Shown here: positions 7,101-13,269 of the stretch, piece after piece
Position numbering within the stretch: the first letter of the stretch is position 1
Layout of the letters: each line of letters begins with the position of its first letter
Source: a virus
Length of the DNA: 46,247 nt
IMG/VR virus record: IMGVR_UViG_3300022934_002580
Coordinates: 1-46,247 of that record
Reading direction: 5' to 3' (one strand)
Translations under genes and position numbers: made by a program
The notes under the pieces: generated by a model
The model's database searches: none
Seen by the model: the letters and a program-made list of their open reading frames with translations, nothing else
Told to the model about the DNA's origin: nothing

Positions 7101-8000
7101 TTAGCCGAATATTTCTTCGAGCGCGATCGGGCCAGAAGCCCAACGCAGCACCTTGTCGGTGTGCTTCATGTCAGCGACCGACCGGGCGACGTCGCCCGGC
7201 CTGCGCTCGCCGTACTTGACTGCGACCGGTCCGCAGACCCGTTCGGCTGCCTCGACGAGCTGCTCGATGCTGGTTCCGTGCCCGCTGCCCAGGTTCACGG
7301 TTTCGTGCTCACCGTTCGCCTGGCGGGTCGCCCACTCAGCGGCGTAATGCAGCCCGTCGATCACGTCGGTCATCGGCACGAAGTCTCGGACGGGTGTGCC
7401 ATCGGGTGTGCCCCAGTCTCTGCCGTTGATGACGAACGGCTCACCTGTCTGCGCGGCGTGGCGCAGCCGGTTCACGACATGCCCTGCCGTGGATGGCTGC
7501 CCGACCGTGCCCCGGTCCGGCACCACGTTGAACAGGCGCACGATCATGCCCGCACCTGGGGTCGCTTCGACCCAGCGGCGCACCGCCAGTTCGCCGTGCG
7601 CTTTCGTGCGGCCGTACACCCCGACCGGGCACACAGGAGCAGACGCCACGATGGGCGTACGCACCGGCTGCCCGTACACCGCTGCCGATGAAGCGAACAC
7701 GATGCTACGCACCCGCGCCTCCGTCATTGCTGCAAGGACGTTGTCGGTGCCGTGCTCGTTCACGCGGATGGCCTCAAACTGGTCTGTCTCGGCGGCGGCG
7801 GCGTCGACGTACCCGGCGAGGTGGATGACGGCGTGCGGCCGGAACTCCATCATGCGATCGGTCAGCCTCTCGACGTTGGACAGGTTGTCGCGGACGTCGT
7901 CGTCGATGTCGTAGCCCTCGACCTCGTGACCTTCGGATCGCATCAGCTTCGTCAGGTTGCTGCCGATCCACCCGCGGTGGCCGGTGACTAGTGCTCTCAT
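7101..8000 (-). CDS. NAD-dependent sugar epimerase/dehydratase (GalE-like)
   Basis: A 299-residue short-chain (extended SDR) enzyme. TGHRGWIGS near the N-terminus is the NAD-binding GxxGxxG, SSAAVYG carries the catalytic serine region, and YGRTK is the YxxxK catalytic pair. GTPVRDFVPMTDV and RPGDVARSVAD match the substrate-binding C-terminal part of UDP-glucose 4-epimerases. It probably interconverts or dehydrates a nucleotide sugar, and may supply precursors to the sugar genes at 1.3-4.1 kb. ATG 8000 overlaps the upstream stop as ATGA; ATG 8006 is an alternative two codons longer. The exact substrate is unknown. Confidence 0.9.
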   Translation of the reverse strand: MRALVTGHRGWIGSNLTKLMRSEGHEVEGYDIDDDVRDNLSNVERLTDRMMEFRPHAVIHLAGYVDAAAAETDQFEAIRVNEHGTDNVLAAMTEARVRSIVFASSAAVYGQPVRTPIVASAPVCPVGVYGRTKAHGELAVRRWVEATPGAGMIVRLFNVVPDRGTVGQPSTAGHVVNRLRHAAQTGEPFVINGRDWGTPDGTPVRDFVPMTDVIDGLHYAAEWATRQANGEHETVNLGSGHGTSIEQLVEAAERVCGPVAVKYGERRPGDVARSVADMKHTDKVLRWASGPIALEEIFG

Positions 8001-8389
8001 CCCCATGTTTTCGCCTCCCAGGCGAGGGCCATGCGGCCCGATTCGTTTTCGTGTTCCAGTTGCAGGCCGTCGTCGTCGAGCGCTGGGACGATCAGGCCGT
8101 GCCGTTCGCGCAGGGTTCGCACCCAGCGCCGGGCGGTTTCAGTCCGTCCGGTCCAGCCTTGGTCGACGGCTGCTTGTGCGAGCTGGTCGTCGGTCAGCGG
8201 ACCGTGCGTCATCAGGTGGTGCAGGATCAGGTGGTGCTGGTCCTTCAGTCGGTGGTCGAGGGACGCTGCTGCGGCGTGCGACGTGACCGGGTCGCTGGTG
8301 CGCGCCTCAGGTCGTGGGCAGAACGGGCACTGACCGTTCTGTCGGCCGTGCTCGCAGTAGCCGCTGCTCGTGCTGTCGAACAAGGTCAT
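7997..8389 (-). CDS. Winged-helix DNA-binding protein with cysteine cluster
   Basis: A 130-residue protein. Residues 10-30 contain CEHGRQNGQCPFC, a possible zinc site. The centre has SDPVTSHAAAASL followed by a winged-helix-like segment (ILHHLMTHGPLTDDQLAQA, then ARRWVRTLRERHGLIV). This combination is common in actinobacteriophage proteins annotated only as helix-turn-helix. The start at 8389 overlaps the preceding stop as ATGA. It is one of several candidates for a phage regulator, but nothing connects it to a particular operator. Confidence 0.75.
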   Translation of the reverse strand: MTLFDSTSSGYCEHGRQNGQCPFCPRPEARTSDPVTSHAAAASLDHRLKDQHHLILHHLMTHGPLTDDQLAQAAVDQGWTGRTETARRWVRTLRERHGLIVPALDDDGLQLEHENESGRMALAWEAKTWG

Positions 8390-8772
8390 CGACTCATGAC
8401 CTCCTCCCAGCCTCCGAGCATGAACAGCAGGAACGTCCCGTACTCGCTGCTGACCCCCGACCCCCACGTGATGACGGTCTGAGCGAGGTCGTGCGGGTCC
8501 TCGACCACGTGGTGGATCTTGCAGCCGGTGCCGTCGCGCAACACGAACCGTTCACCCTGGCTGGGTAGTGCGACGCAGTTCTCGCACAGCCACCGTTCGT
8601 GCTGCCCGTCCGACACAAGCCACGGCAGGTGCCACACGATGCGGTGGTCGCCTGCCAGGTTGACGCTGGTGCATGACCCGATGTGTTGCTGACAGACGTC
8701 GCACCGGGTTTCGTCGAATATGAGCCGGTGCTCGTCAGGCCGGTTCTCGACCAAGGTGATCGTGACAGTCAT
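8386..8772 (-). CDS. Cysteine-rich protein of unknown function
   Basis: A 128-residue protein with two CxxC pairs, CDVCQQHIGSC at residues 24-34 and CENC near 63, separated by a hydrophobic and tryptophan-rich segment (HRIVWHLPWLV). They could bind one or two zinc ions. No family is recognised. Starts and stops overlap both neighbours as ATGA, placing it in the operon that begins at cassette C. Confidence 0.72.
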   Translation of the reverse strand: MTVTITLVENRPDEHRLIFDETRCDVCQQHIGSCTSVNLAGDHRIVWHLPWLVSDGQHERWLCENCVALPSQGERFVLRDGTGCKIHHVVEDPHDLAQTVITWGSGVSSEYGTFLLFMLGGWEEVMSR

Positions 8773-9215
8773 CTGAGCACCTCGTCGATCTTCTCCATGT
8801 CGCGTGCGACGGCGTACCTGACGTTGCTGTCACCGCCTGAGAGTGTGGCCCACAGGTTGCCCAGGGTGACCCGCAGCGCATTCATGCGGCGGCGCGACAG
8901 GCCCGCCAAGACCGCCTGGTGGCCTCGGCCTTTGGCTCGTATCGTTGCCGTCAGATCCGCAACGTCATCCGACGTCGCCGGGTTCGTGGCCAGCTCGTCC
9001 CACACCTGCTTGCGTAAAGTGACGGCGTAGCTGCTTGGCCGCTGCTGGTCACCGTTCGCTTCGGCGCGGTGCAGGTTGTTGACCACGGCAGCGACTGCCG
9101 CCTTGATTTCGCCTTGCAGCCTGTCGGCTTGGGTGGCGGTGACGCCGCTGCCAAGGTCGACTGTGATCTGCACAGCTGACACGACAGCTTCGACCGTGAC
9201 GTTGATGGTGTTCAT
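8769..9215 (-). CDS. Hypothetical protein, basic helical
   Basis: A 148-residue protein starting MNTINVTVEAVVSAV, with an N-terminal alternating hydrophobic strand pattern and then long helices rich in Arg (GLSRRRMNALRVTLGNL). The function is unknown. The start has a GGAGGG ribosome site five bases away within a leader that repeats the one before the pentapeptide gene. It lies between two small DNA-binding-type proteins. Confidence 0.7.
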   Translation of the reverse strand: MNTINVTVEAVVSAVQITVDLGSGVTATQADRLQGEIKAAVAAVVNNLHRAEANGDQQRPSSYAVTLRKQVWDELATNPATSDDVADLTATIRAKGRGHQAVLAGLSRRRMNALRVTLGNLWATLSGGDSNVRYAVARDMEKIDEVLR

Positions 9216-9221
9216 GGTGAC

Positions 9222-9240
9222 CCTCCTCAGGTCGGTTGGT
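9222..9240 (-). promoter_or_regulatory. Repeated ribosome-binding leader, copy 2
   Basis: An exact 19-base copy of the leader at 893-911. It supplies the GGAGGG ribosome site of the gene starting at 9215. Confidence 0.6.
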
Positions 9241-9245
9241 GTTTG

Positions 9246-9605
9246 CTATTTCCTGCGGTGCTTCCTTGGAGGTGCCAGAGCACGGACCGCGAGGCCGGGC
9301 CGGTACCGGTTCAAATCGTTTCGCCATGTGCCGTCGTCGTCCTGGTGGCGGGTGCGCTCGACATCGAGGAGGCCGTGCCGGTCGAGCCAGTTCGTCGCTC
9401 GGGTGATCGTGCGCTCTGAGTAGCCGGTCAGGCGGGCGAGCTGCGCCCGACTGATCGGGGACTCCTCATGCGCTCCCATCACGCGAAGGACAACGTGGCA
9501 GACAGCTCGGACGCTCGCCGGTGCATCGACCTCTGCGAGCAGCTTGTCGAGGTCGGTCGAGGACAATCTCGACCACGACGCCGACGAGCTACCGATGGTG
9601 TTCAT
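9246..9605 (-). CDS. Winged-helix DNA-binding protein
   Basis: A 119-residue protein. Residues 25-85 form a winged helix: VRAVCHVVLRVMGAH, then ISRAQLARLTGYSERTITRA as the helix-turn-helix, and NWLDRHGLLDVERT as the wing approach. The C-terminus is basic (PPRKHRRK). This resembles replication or transcription regulators of actinophages. ATG 9605 is preferred because GGGAG lies seven bases upstream; ATG 9641, overlapping the upstream stop as ATGA, would add 12 residues. It is a candidate regulator. Confidence 0.78.
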   Translation of the reverse strand: MNTIGSSSASWSRLSSTDLDKLLAEVDAPASVRAVCHVVLRVMGAHEESPISRAQLARLTGYSERTITRATNWLDRHGLLDVERTRHQDDDGTWRNDLNRYRPGLAVRALAPPRKHRRK

Positions 9606-9637
9606 GGTTGGTCTCCCTGTTGGTTGGTTCGTGGTGC

Positions 9638-9967
9638 TCATCGGTTCCGCTTGCGCTCGGCGCGACGTGCGCGGACTCGCTCGCGACCGGCGTCCGTCAA
9701 ATCCGTCCGGTAGCGGGCCTGGCGGCGAACGACGACGGCGTCGACTCGGTCGATAATCCGATGACCTTCGGCGAACGCTTTCGCCAGCTCGACGGTCTCG
9801 AACTCCATCGCGTCGTCGATCAACGACGAGCCGACCGGTCGACCGGCATCCCAGTCGTGCTCGACAAAGTAGCGACCGGAGCGACGGTCGCGGATGACGT
9901 AGCACTCCGGTCGGATGAGAGTCTCAGTGGCGAGTTCTTCGGTGGTGGTGTTGGTGTTCGTTGCCAT
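9638..9967 (-). CDS. Basic protein, regulon member C
   Basis: A 109-residue protein beginning MATNTNTTTEELATETL. The central part (YVIRDRRSGRYFVEHDW, then FETVELAKAFAEGHRI) suggests a small alpha/beta domain, and the last 25 residues are very arginine-rich (RVRARRAERKRNR), consistent with nucleic-acid binding. The function is unknown. The start is set by the promoter, whose -10 box ends six bases upstream, and by the shared N-terminal peptide. It is the first gene of an operon running to the epimerase. Confidence 0.78.
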   Translation of the reverse strand: MATNTNTTTEELATETLIRPECYVIRDRRSGRYFVEHDWDAGRPVGSSLIDDAMEFETVELAKAFAEGHRIIDRVDAVVVRRQARYRTDLTDAGRERVRARRAERKRNR

Positions 9968-10002
9968 GCACACAATATATAGCGTGCTACAGCACGCGTC
10001 AA
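9968..10002 (-). promoter_or_regulatory. Leaderless promoter with operator, cassette C
   Basis: -35 TTGACG (9997-10002), 17-base spacer, -10 TATATT (9974-9979), ATG at 9967. The operator here is a perfect 16-base palindrome, GCGTGCTACAGCACGC apart from the two central bases (9982-9997). The preceding gene stops at 10006. Confidence 0.85.
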
Positions 10003-10005
10003 GTT

Positions 10006-10452
10006 TTAGGGGGAAAATTTCCTAGTGGCGCACGCCACGTCCCACGCCGACCGGCAGTGCCGCAGCCTGCCCGACAGCGCCTTGCCCTCCCTCGGCCCAA
10101 TCAGCTGAGACGGATACGCCTCAGCTGGCAGCGATCCGTGCCCGCCCGGCGGCACCAGCACGGTGCCCGGCCCGAGCCGGTAGTGCAACGCACCCACCAT
10201 GCGTGCCGTGTCGAGCAAGCCACGCACCGATATCAGTCCCATGTGCGGTGTTGGTGGTGTGACGTCCTCGACCCCGACGGTCGCGCCTGCGTCGAGGTGC
10301 GGTTCGATCTCAGCGACCACAGCCCGCACGTAGTGCCCCCAGGTGGGCCAGCCGTTCCGCAGGATCAGCGCGTGGGACAGGTACCGGTTGCGGTTGCTGA
10401 TGACAGCGATGCCGGTCGCTGCGCCGCCTGGGTCGACCCCGACAACAGTCAC
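10006..10452 (-). CDS. RuvC-like Holliday junction resolvase
   Basis: A 148-residue protein of the RNase H-like fold. VGVDPGGAATG at residues 4-14 supplies the first catalytic aspartate, GVEDV near residue 61 the glutamate, and the C-terminal RSAWDVACA an acidic residue where RuvC has its last ligands. Phage RuvC-like enzymes resolve recombination or replication branches, for instance before packaging. GTG 10452 overlaps the upstream stop as GTGA. Together with RecT and the putative initiator upstream it forms a replication/recombination group. Confidence 0.8.
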   Translation of the reverse strand: MTVVGVDPGGAATGIAVISNRNRYLSHALILRNGWPTWGHYVRAVVAEIEPHLDAGATVGVEDVTPPTPHMGLISVRGLLDTARMVGALHYRLGPGTVLVPPGGHGSLPAEAYPSQLIGPREGKALSGRLRHCRSAWDVACATRKFSP

Positions 10453-10949
10453 GGTGCGTGGTCTTTCAGTGGGCAGTCGTATCGGTGCCTGCCGCCTCGC
10501 ACCCCACAGGTGTCGCAGTACACGGCGGCGTCGGAACCGATCAACGGGACCAGCGGGCGTGGATGCGCGCTAGTGCTTTTTTCTATATAAGAAATGGAAG
10601 GTTCAGCGCGGGCACCGGTGCGCGCTGGTCTACCGGGCGTGGATGCGCGCTGGTCGGGTGGTCCGACAGACGAGAACCGCTCAGGGATCGACAGCCAGTA
10701 GTCGTACGTCGAGAGGCTGCCGTCAGGTCGCCGTCTGCGTTCACGGGTCAGCAGCCCACGGCCGCACATCGCTGTCAGGTGCCGTCGCACCGTGCCCTCA
10801 TCGAGAAGCGCTTTCGCTGCGATCCATCTTGCTGACGGCCAGCAGTAGCCGTCGTCGTCGGCCCGATCAGCGAGGACCAGCAGCACCAGCCGCTCACCCG
10901 ACGACTTTGTCTGCTGCTCCCACGCCCAGGTCAGAGCGCGTGCGCTCAT
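10449..10949 (-). CDS. Helix-turn-helix replication-initiator-like protein
   Basis: A 166-residue protein. The N-terminal 90 residues resemble the winged-helix domain of phage replication proteins: MSARALTWAWEQQT, LVLLVLADRADDDGYCWPS, then a helix-turn-helix around DEGTVRRHLTAMCGRGLL. A low-complexity Pro/Arg/Ala linker follows, and a C-terminal CDTCG pair with a later Cys-Pro could bind metal. The linker DNA contains repeats and an AT-rich tract (10554-10655), as in lambda O-type initiators whose gene contains the origin. No helicase-loader partner was identified. Confidence 0.72.
   Translation of the reverse strand: MSARALTWAWEQQTKSSGERLVLLVLADRADDDGYCWPSARWIAAKALLDEGTVRRHLTAMCGRGLLTRERRRRPDGSLSTYDYWLSIPERFSSVGPPDQRASTPGRPARTGARAEPSISYIEKSTSAHPRPLVPLIGSDAAVYCDTCGVRGGRHRYDCPLKDHAP
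10554..10655. repeat. Origin-like region: direct repeats around an AT-rich tract
   Basis: An 18-bp repeat CGGGCGTGGATGCGCGCT occurs at 10554-10571 and again at 10634-10651. Its TGCGCGCTGGTC part recurs at 10619-10630. Between the repeats is TTTTTTCTATATAAGAAA (10577-10594), the most AT-rich tract seen in this otherwise very GC-rich part of the genome. The repeats lie inside the initiator-like gene, a layout known from lambda-type origins. The function is inferred. Confidence 0.45.
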
Positions 10950-11122
10950 GCGGTCGAGGCGAGCACGGCCCGCAGGTCAGCGATCCGGCGCAGCGCGTCG
11001 TCGCGTTCGGTGGCAGGCCCAGGGTCCGACGGTGGTGGTGCCTGCGGTTTCGACGCAACGCAGCCACGCTGCTCGTGCAGCTCGTCCCACTCGTTGCCGC
11101 ACTTCCCGCACAGTTCGATCAC
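10946..11122 (-). CDS. Small CxxC protein
   Basis: A 58-residue protein beginning at a GTG (M/V-IELCGKCGNEWDEL). It has CGKC at residues 5-8, then one further Cys and a helical C-terminus (RDDALRRIADLRAVLAS). It could be half of a zinc ribbon. The start overlaps the preceding stop as GTGA, and the end overlaps the initiator-like gene as ATGA. Function unknown. Confidence 0.65.
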   Translation of the reverse strand: MIELCGKCGNEWDELHEQRGCVASKPQAPPPSDPGPATERDDALRRIADLRAVLASTA

Positions 11123-11265
11123 AGCTTCGCACCCCTGTCTGCCACCGCTGAGCGGTCCCTGGCCCGCTGCTGACGGCAGTCGGAGCACACCAGCCCGGCA
11201 GGCAGCGCCTGTTTCCTCAGATCGTCGCGTGGCCGGTGACGCCCACAGGTCAGACAGGAGGCCAC
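11119..11265 (-). CDS. Small zinc-ribbon-like protein
   Basis: A 48-residue protein with CLTCG at the start and CSDC about 22 residues later, a compact two-knuckle zinc ribbon, and a charged C-terminus. GTG 11265 is chosen because GGAAGG lies seven bases upstream; the gene overlaps the preceding gene's end by 16 bases in another frame. Function unknown, probably nucleic-acid or protein binding. Confidence 0.6.
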   Translation of the reverse strand: MASCLTCGRHRPRDDLRKQALPAGLVCSDCRQQRARDRSAVADRGAKL

Positions 11266-11648
11266 ACCCGCACCTTCCGTCCGGTTGCGTGCGCCCATGC
11301 CAGCACCTCGTCGGCGTCCCACCACAGACGGTTCTTGGCCCGTCCCTGCGGTGCGGGCATCGGCTCCGACTTCCGGCCAGGCCCGGATGTCTTAGCAATG
11401 TGCCACCACTGGTTCACGGTGCGCGGCTCGACGCCCATCATTCGGGCGACTTGGTTCTTGTCAATCAGCATGAGCTGCTCTTTCTGTAGTCGAACTTCGG
11501 ACAGACGACCTTCCCAGTGGTGCGTGCTGCCGTTTTCGTATTCGATTCGCACCCGTGCGCGGGTGCAGGCTTTGTTGACGAAAGTCAGTGTGCCTCGTTG
11601 CCCGTTGACGAGCACTGCGGCACGGGCGATGGCGTGACGGTAATCCAT
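11250..11648 (-). CDS. Helix-turn-helix protein, excisionase/MerR-like
   Basis: A 132-residue protein. Residues 1-58 are a small beta-rich region (LVNGQRGTLTFVNKACTRA, then RVRIEYENGSTHHWEG). Residues 62-132 carry a MerR/excisionase-type helix-turn-helix: IDKNQVARMMGVEPRTVNQW followed by a tryptophan-containing recognition region (NRLWWDADEVLAWA). It may regulate transcription or assist recombination. The ATG overlaps the RecT stop (TGATG). A shorter form starting at MLIDKNQ is possible. Confidence 0.7.
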   Translation of the reverse strand: MDYRHAIARAAVLVNGQRGTLTFVNKACTRARVRIEYENGSTHHWEGRLSEVRLQKEQLMLIDKNQVARMMGVEPRTVNQWWHIAKTSGPGRKSEPMPAPQGRAKNRLWWDADEVLAWAHATGRKVRVWPPV

Positions 11649-12496
11649 CAGAACGGCTCTTCGCCGTCGGCGTACTCAGGCTCAACCATGTCTTGGGCGA
11701 TGTCGACGAGCGTCCATGCGTCGACCATCTGCTCGTCGGTCAGGCCGCCGATCTTCGGAAGGCCATGCGACGTCCACAGCGACCGCAGCTCGGCGGTGGC
11801 GTCCTCGCCCAACTGGGCGACAGCGGCAGTCAGTTCGCGTCGCTGCTCGGCGAGCTGGTCAACCACAACCGGTGCGGGTGCTTCGGCTCCGTACCCCGGC
11901 GGCAGGGCAACAGTGTCGGTGTCGATCGGGACGCCGTCCTCGTCGGTCACAGCACCCAGCTCATCGGGTGAGTAGATGCCGAGGCCGACCTCGGGGAAGT
12001 GGTCGTCGAGGAGGTACCCGGCGAGCCGCCACCACAACATGCGGGCGGGGTACTGCTGCCAGTTCTGCCGTTTCGACAGGGACTGCGGCACGTCGCCCAT
12101 CGTGTAGGTGCGTTCCTCCAGCAGCCGTCCGGTGGCGTCGAGGACACGCCCGGTGCAGCGTTCGGCGGTCACTTCGACCGGTCGGATCGTTCCTCGCCCG
12201 CTGTTGTGCAGCAACGCCAGCCGCAGCTTCGGTGCGATCGTGACCTTGCCGTCGACGACGTAGCACTGATTGAGTGCGGTCATCGGGTCGATCCCGAGCG
12301 CGCGACCGGTCATCAGGACCAGCAGCACGTCCTCGGGTTTGCGTCGCAGCGACGCCGGAACGAGCGCCGACGCGGACATGACACGCGCCATCTGGCACAG
12401 GCCGCGCCATTCGGCGTCGCCGGGCATGGTGCCGAGCGGCACCACCTCAGCAACGACAGGGTCAGGTCGTGTTTCTTCGTATTCAGTCATAGCCAT
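11648..12496 (-). CDS. recT: RecT-family single-strand annealing protein
   Basis: A 282-residue protein of the RecT family, which pairs complementary single strands during phage recombination. Characteristic features are the N-terminal helical segment (GLCQMARVMSASALVP), LLVLMTGRALGIDPMTAL near residue 65, and the VVDGKVTIAPKLRLALL core, followed by an acidic C-terminus (EPEYADGEEPF). No RecE-type exonuclease was identified nearby. The start is ATG 12496 (or 12490), six bases after a TATAGT -10 box, so the mRNA is probably leaderless; the upstream extension of the frame is not coding-like. Confidence 0.85.
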   Translation of the reverse strand: MAMTEYEETRPDPVVAEVVPLGTMPGDAEWRGLCQMARVMSASALVPASLRRKPEDVLLVLMTGRALGIDPMTALNQCYVVDGKVTIAPKLRLALLHNSGRGTIRPVEVTAERCTGRVLDATGRLLEERTYTMGDVPQSLSKRQNWQQYPARMLWWRLAGYLLDDHFPEVGLGIYSPDELGAVTDEDGVPIDTDTVALPPGYGAEAPAPVVVDQLAEQRRELTAAVAQLGEDATAELRSLWTSHGLPKIGGLTDEQMVDAWTLVDIAQDMVEPEYADGEEPF

Positions 12497-12511
12497 GCGG
12501 GCACTATAGCA
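12497..12511 (-). promoter_or_regulatory. Extended -10 leaderless promoter of recT
   Basis: TGC-TATAGT (12503-12511, minus strand) ends six bases before the recT ATG. No good -35 box is visible at 16-18 bases. The sequence GTGCTATAGTGC across the box matches most of the GTGC-N4-GCAC operator but has lost dyad symmetry in one arm. Confidence 0.5.
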
Positions 12512-12533
12512 CCTATGGCATGAGATGCGACGG

Positions 12534-12665
12534 TCAGAGCACCTCAAGGTTGCGGACCGGCCACGGCGACTGCCCGTCCACCACGAACGACAGCATCCCT
12601 GGCGGGCACTGCGCCCCCGGTCCACGCTGAGCTGCGTAGAACTCGGAAAGGTCAGGCAGTTCCAT
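12534..12665 (-). CDS. 43-residue protein between holin and recT
   Basis: A short frame coding MELPDLSEFYAAQRG followed by a Cys-Pro-Pro segment and ending SPWPVRNLEVL. It starts 14 bases inside the end of the preceding membrane-protein gene and stops just before the recT promoter. Codon use resembles its neighbours. No family recognised. Confidence 0.5.
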   Translation of the reverse strand: MELPDLSEFYAAQRGPGAQCPPGMLSFVVDGQSPWPVRNLEVL

Positions 12666-12873
12666 CGAACGCGTCGTCGACTTCGGCGGCAGTCAATTTC
12701 CCGTCCCGATACGCCGCAGCGAGGCGTTGCAGCACCGCCAGCACAGCGACCACGCCCGCCATCGTTGCAGACTTCCACGCTGCCACGTCGAGGGTTGCGC
12801 CGACGCCGAGGTTCGGGACAGCGGTCGCAGCGAACACCGCACCGAGCCGGGTCAGGATCTCACGCAGGTTCAT
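12652..12873 (-). CDS. Putative holin or membrane protein
   Basis: A 73-residue protein with hydrophobic stretches at about residues 9-21 (LGAVFAATAVPNL) and 36-50 (ATMAGVVAVLAVLQRL), and a charged, acidic tail (DGKLTAAEVDDAF). Small size, such stretches and a charged end are the general features of phage holins. It lies beside a second small membrane protein and directly after the tail genes, a usual place for lysis genes, although the endolysin is 14 kb away. The assignment is by features only. Confidence 0.55.
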   Translation of the reverse strand: MNLREILTRLGAVFAATAVPNLGVGATLDVAAWKSATMAGVVAVLAVLQRLAAAYRDGKLTAAEVDDAFDGTA

Positions 12874-13081
12874 CGTCTGGTTCTCCTTCGTGCCGTCGCC
12901 ACACGACCGGCGTCGATGGCAGGTCGCGCAGGACGGCTACGCCGTTTCCCGTCAAATAGCCGACGATCCATGCGAGGAGGCCGACCCCTGGTGTCTCGTC
13001 AATGCCGCCTGTAGAGAGCAGCACGGTGACGCACACCAGGGCAACGACAAGGCCCAGCGCCTTCAACAGGTTGACCGTCAC
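12860..13081 (-). CDS. Small membrane protein, possible second holin
   Basis: A 73-residue protein with two predicted membrane segments, residues 4-24 (NLLKALGLVVALVCVTVLLS) and 33-52 (VGLLAWIVGYLTG), and a hydrophilic, charged C-terminus (RRHEGEPDDEPA). GTG 13081 overlaps the upstream stop as GTGA, and the gene overlaps the next membrane protein by 14 bases. Paired membrane proteins of this kind often control lysis timing. A role in lysis is inferred. Confidence 0.6.
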   Translation of the reverse strand: MTVNLLKALGLVVALVCVTVLLSTGGIDETPGVGLLAWIVGYLTGNGVAVLRDLPSTPVVWRRHEGEPDDEPA

Positions 13082-13266
13082 ACTTTCAGAGTAGGCGGTG
13101 CCTTTGCCTGATCGCTGCCGTCACCGGCTTCGGCACCTTCTCGCTCGGTGAGCTGATTCAGCGCAGCGGCTAGGCGCGCGTTCTCAATCGTCAGCGCAGC
13201 GATCTGCGCTCCAAGCGCGCGCGCTACTTCTTCCGCTAACCGTTCTCCGTCGAGGTTCATGCTCAC
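13078..13266 (-). CDS. Small coiled-coil protein
   Basis: A 62-residue protein whose residues 5-42 form an amphipathic heptad pattern (ALGAQIAALTIENARLAAAL), typical of a short coiled coil, followed by a Gly/Asp-rich tail. It starts at GTG 13266 or ATG 13260, immediately after the tail protein gene. Function unknown; its place before two membrane proteins suggests a structural or lysis accessory role. Confidence 0.55.
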   Translation of the reverse strand: MSMNLDGERLAEEVARALGAQIAALTIENARLAAALNQLTEREGAEAGDGSDQAKAPPTLKV

Positions 13267-13269
13267 AGG

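Noticed and set aside
7997-11648. One of the small helix-turn-helix proteins as the regulon repressor
   Set aside because: Several have DNA-binding folds, but none has a recognisable repressor signature, and nothing in the sequence ties one to the GTGC-N4-GCAC operator.
12497-12778. N-terminal extension of RecT to 376 residues
   Set aside because: The extra 94 residues are Arg/Cys/Ser-rich shadow sequence overlapping the 43-residue gene and the holin-like gene. The promoter lies between them and the real start.
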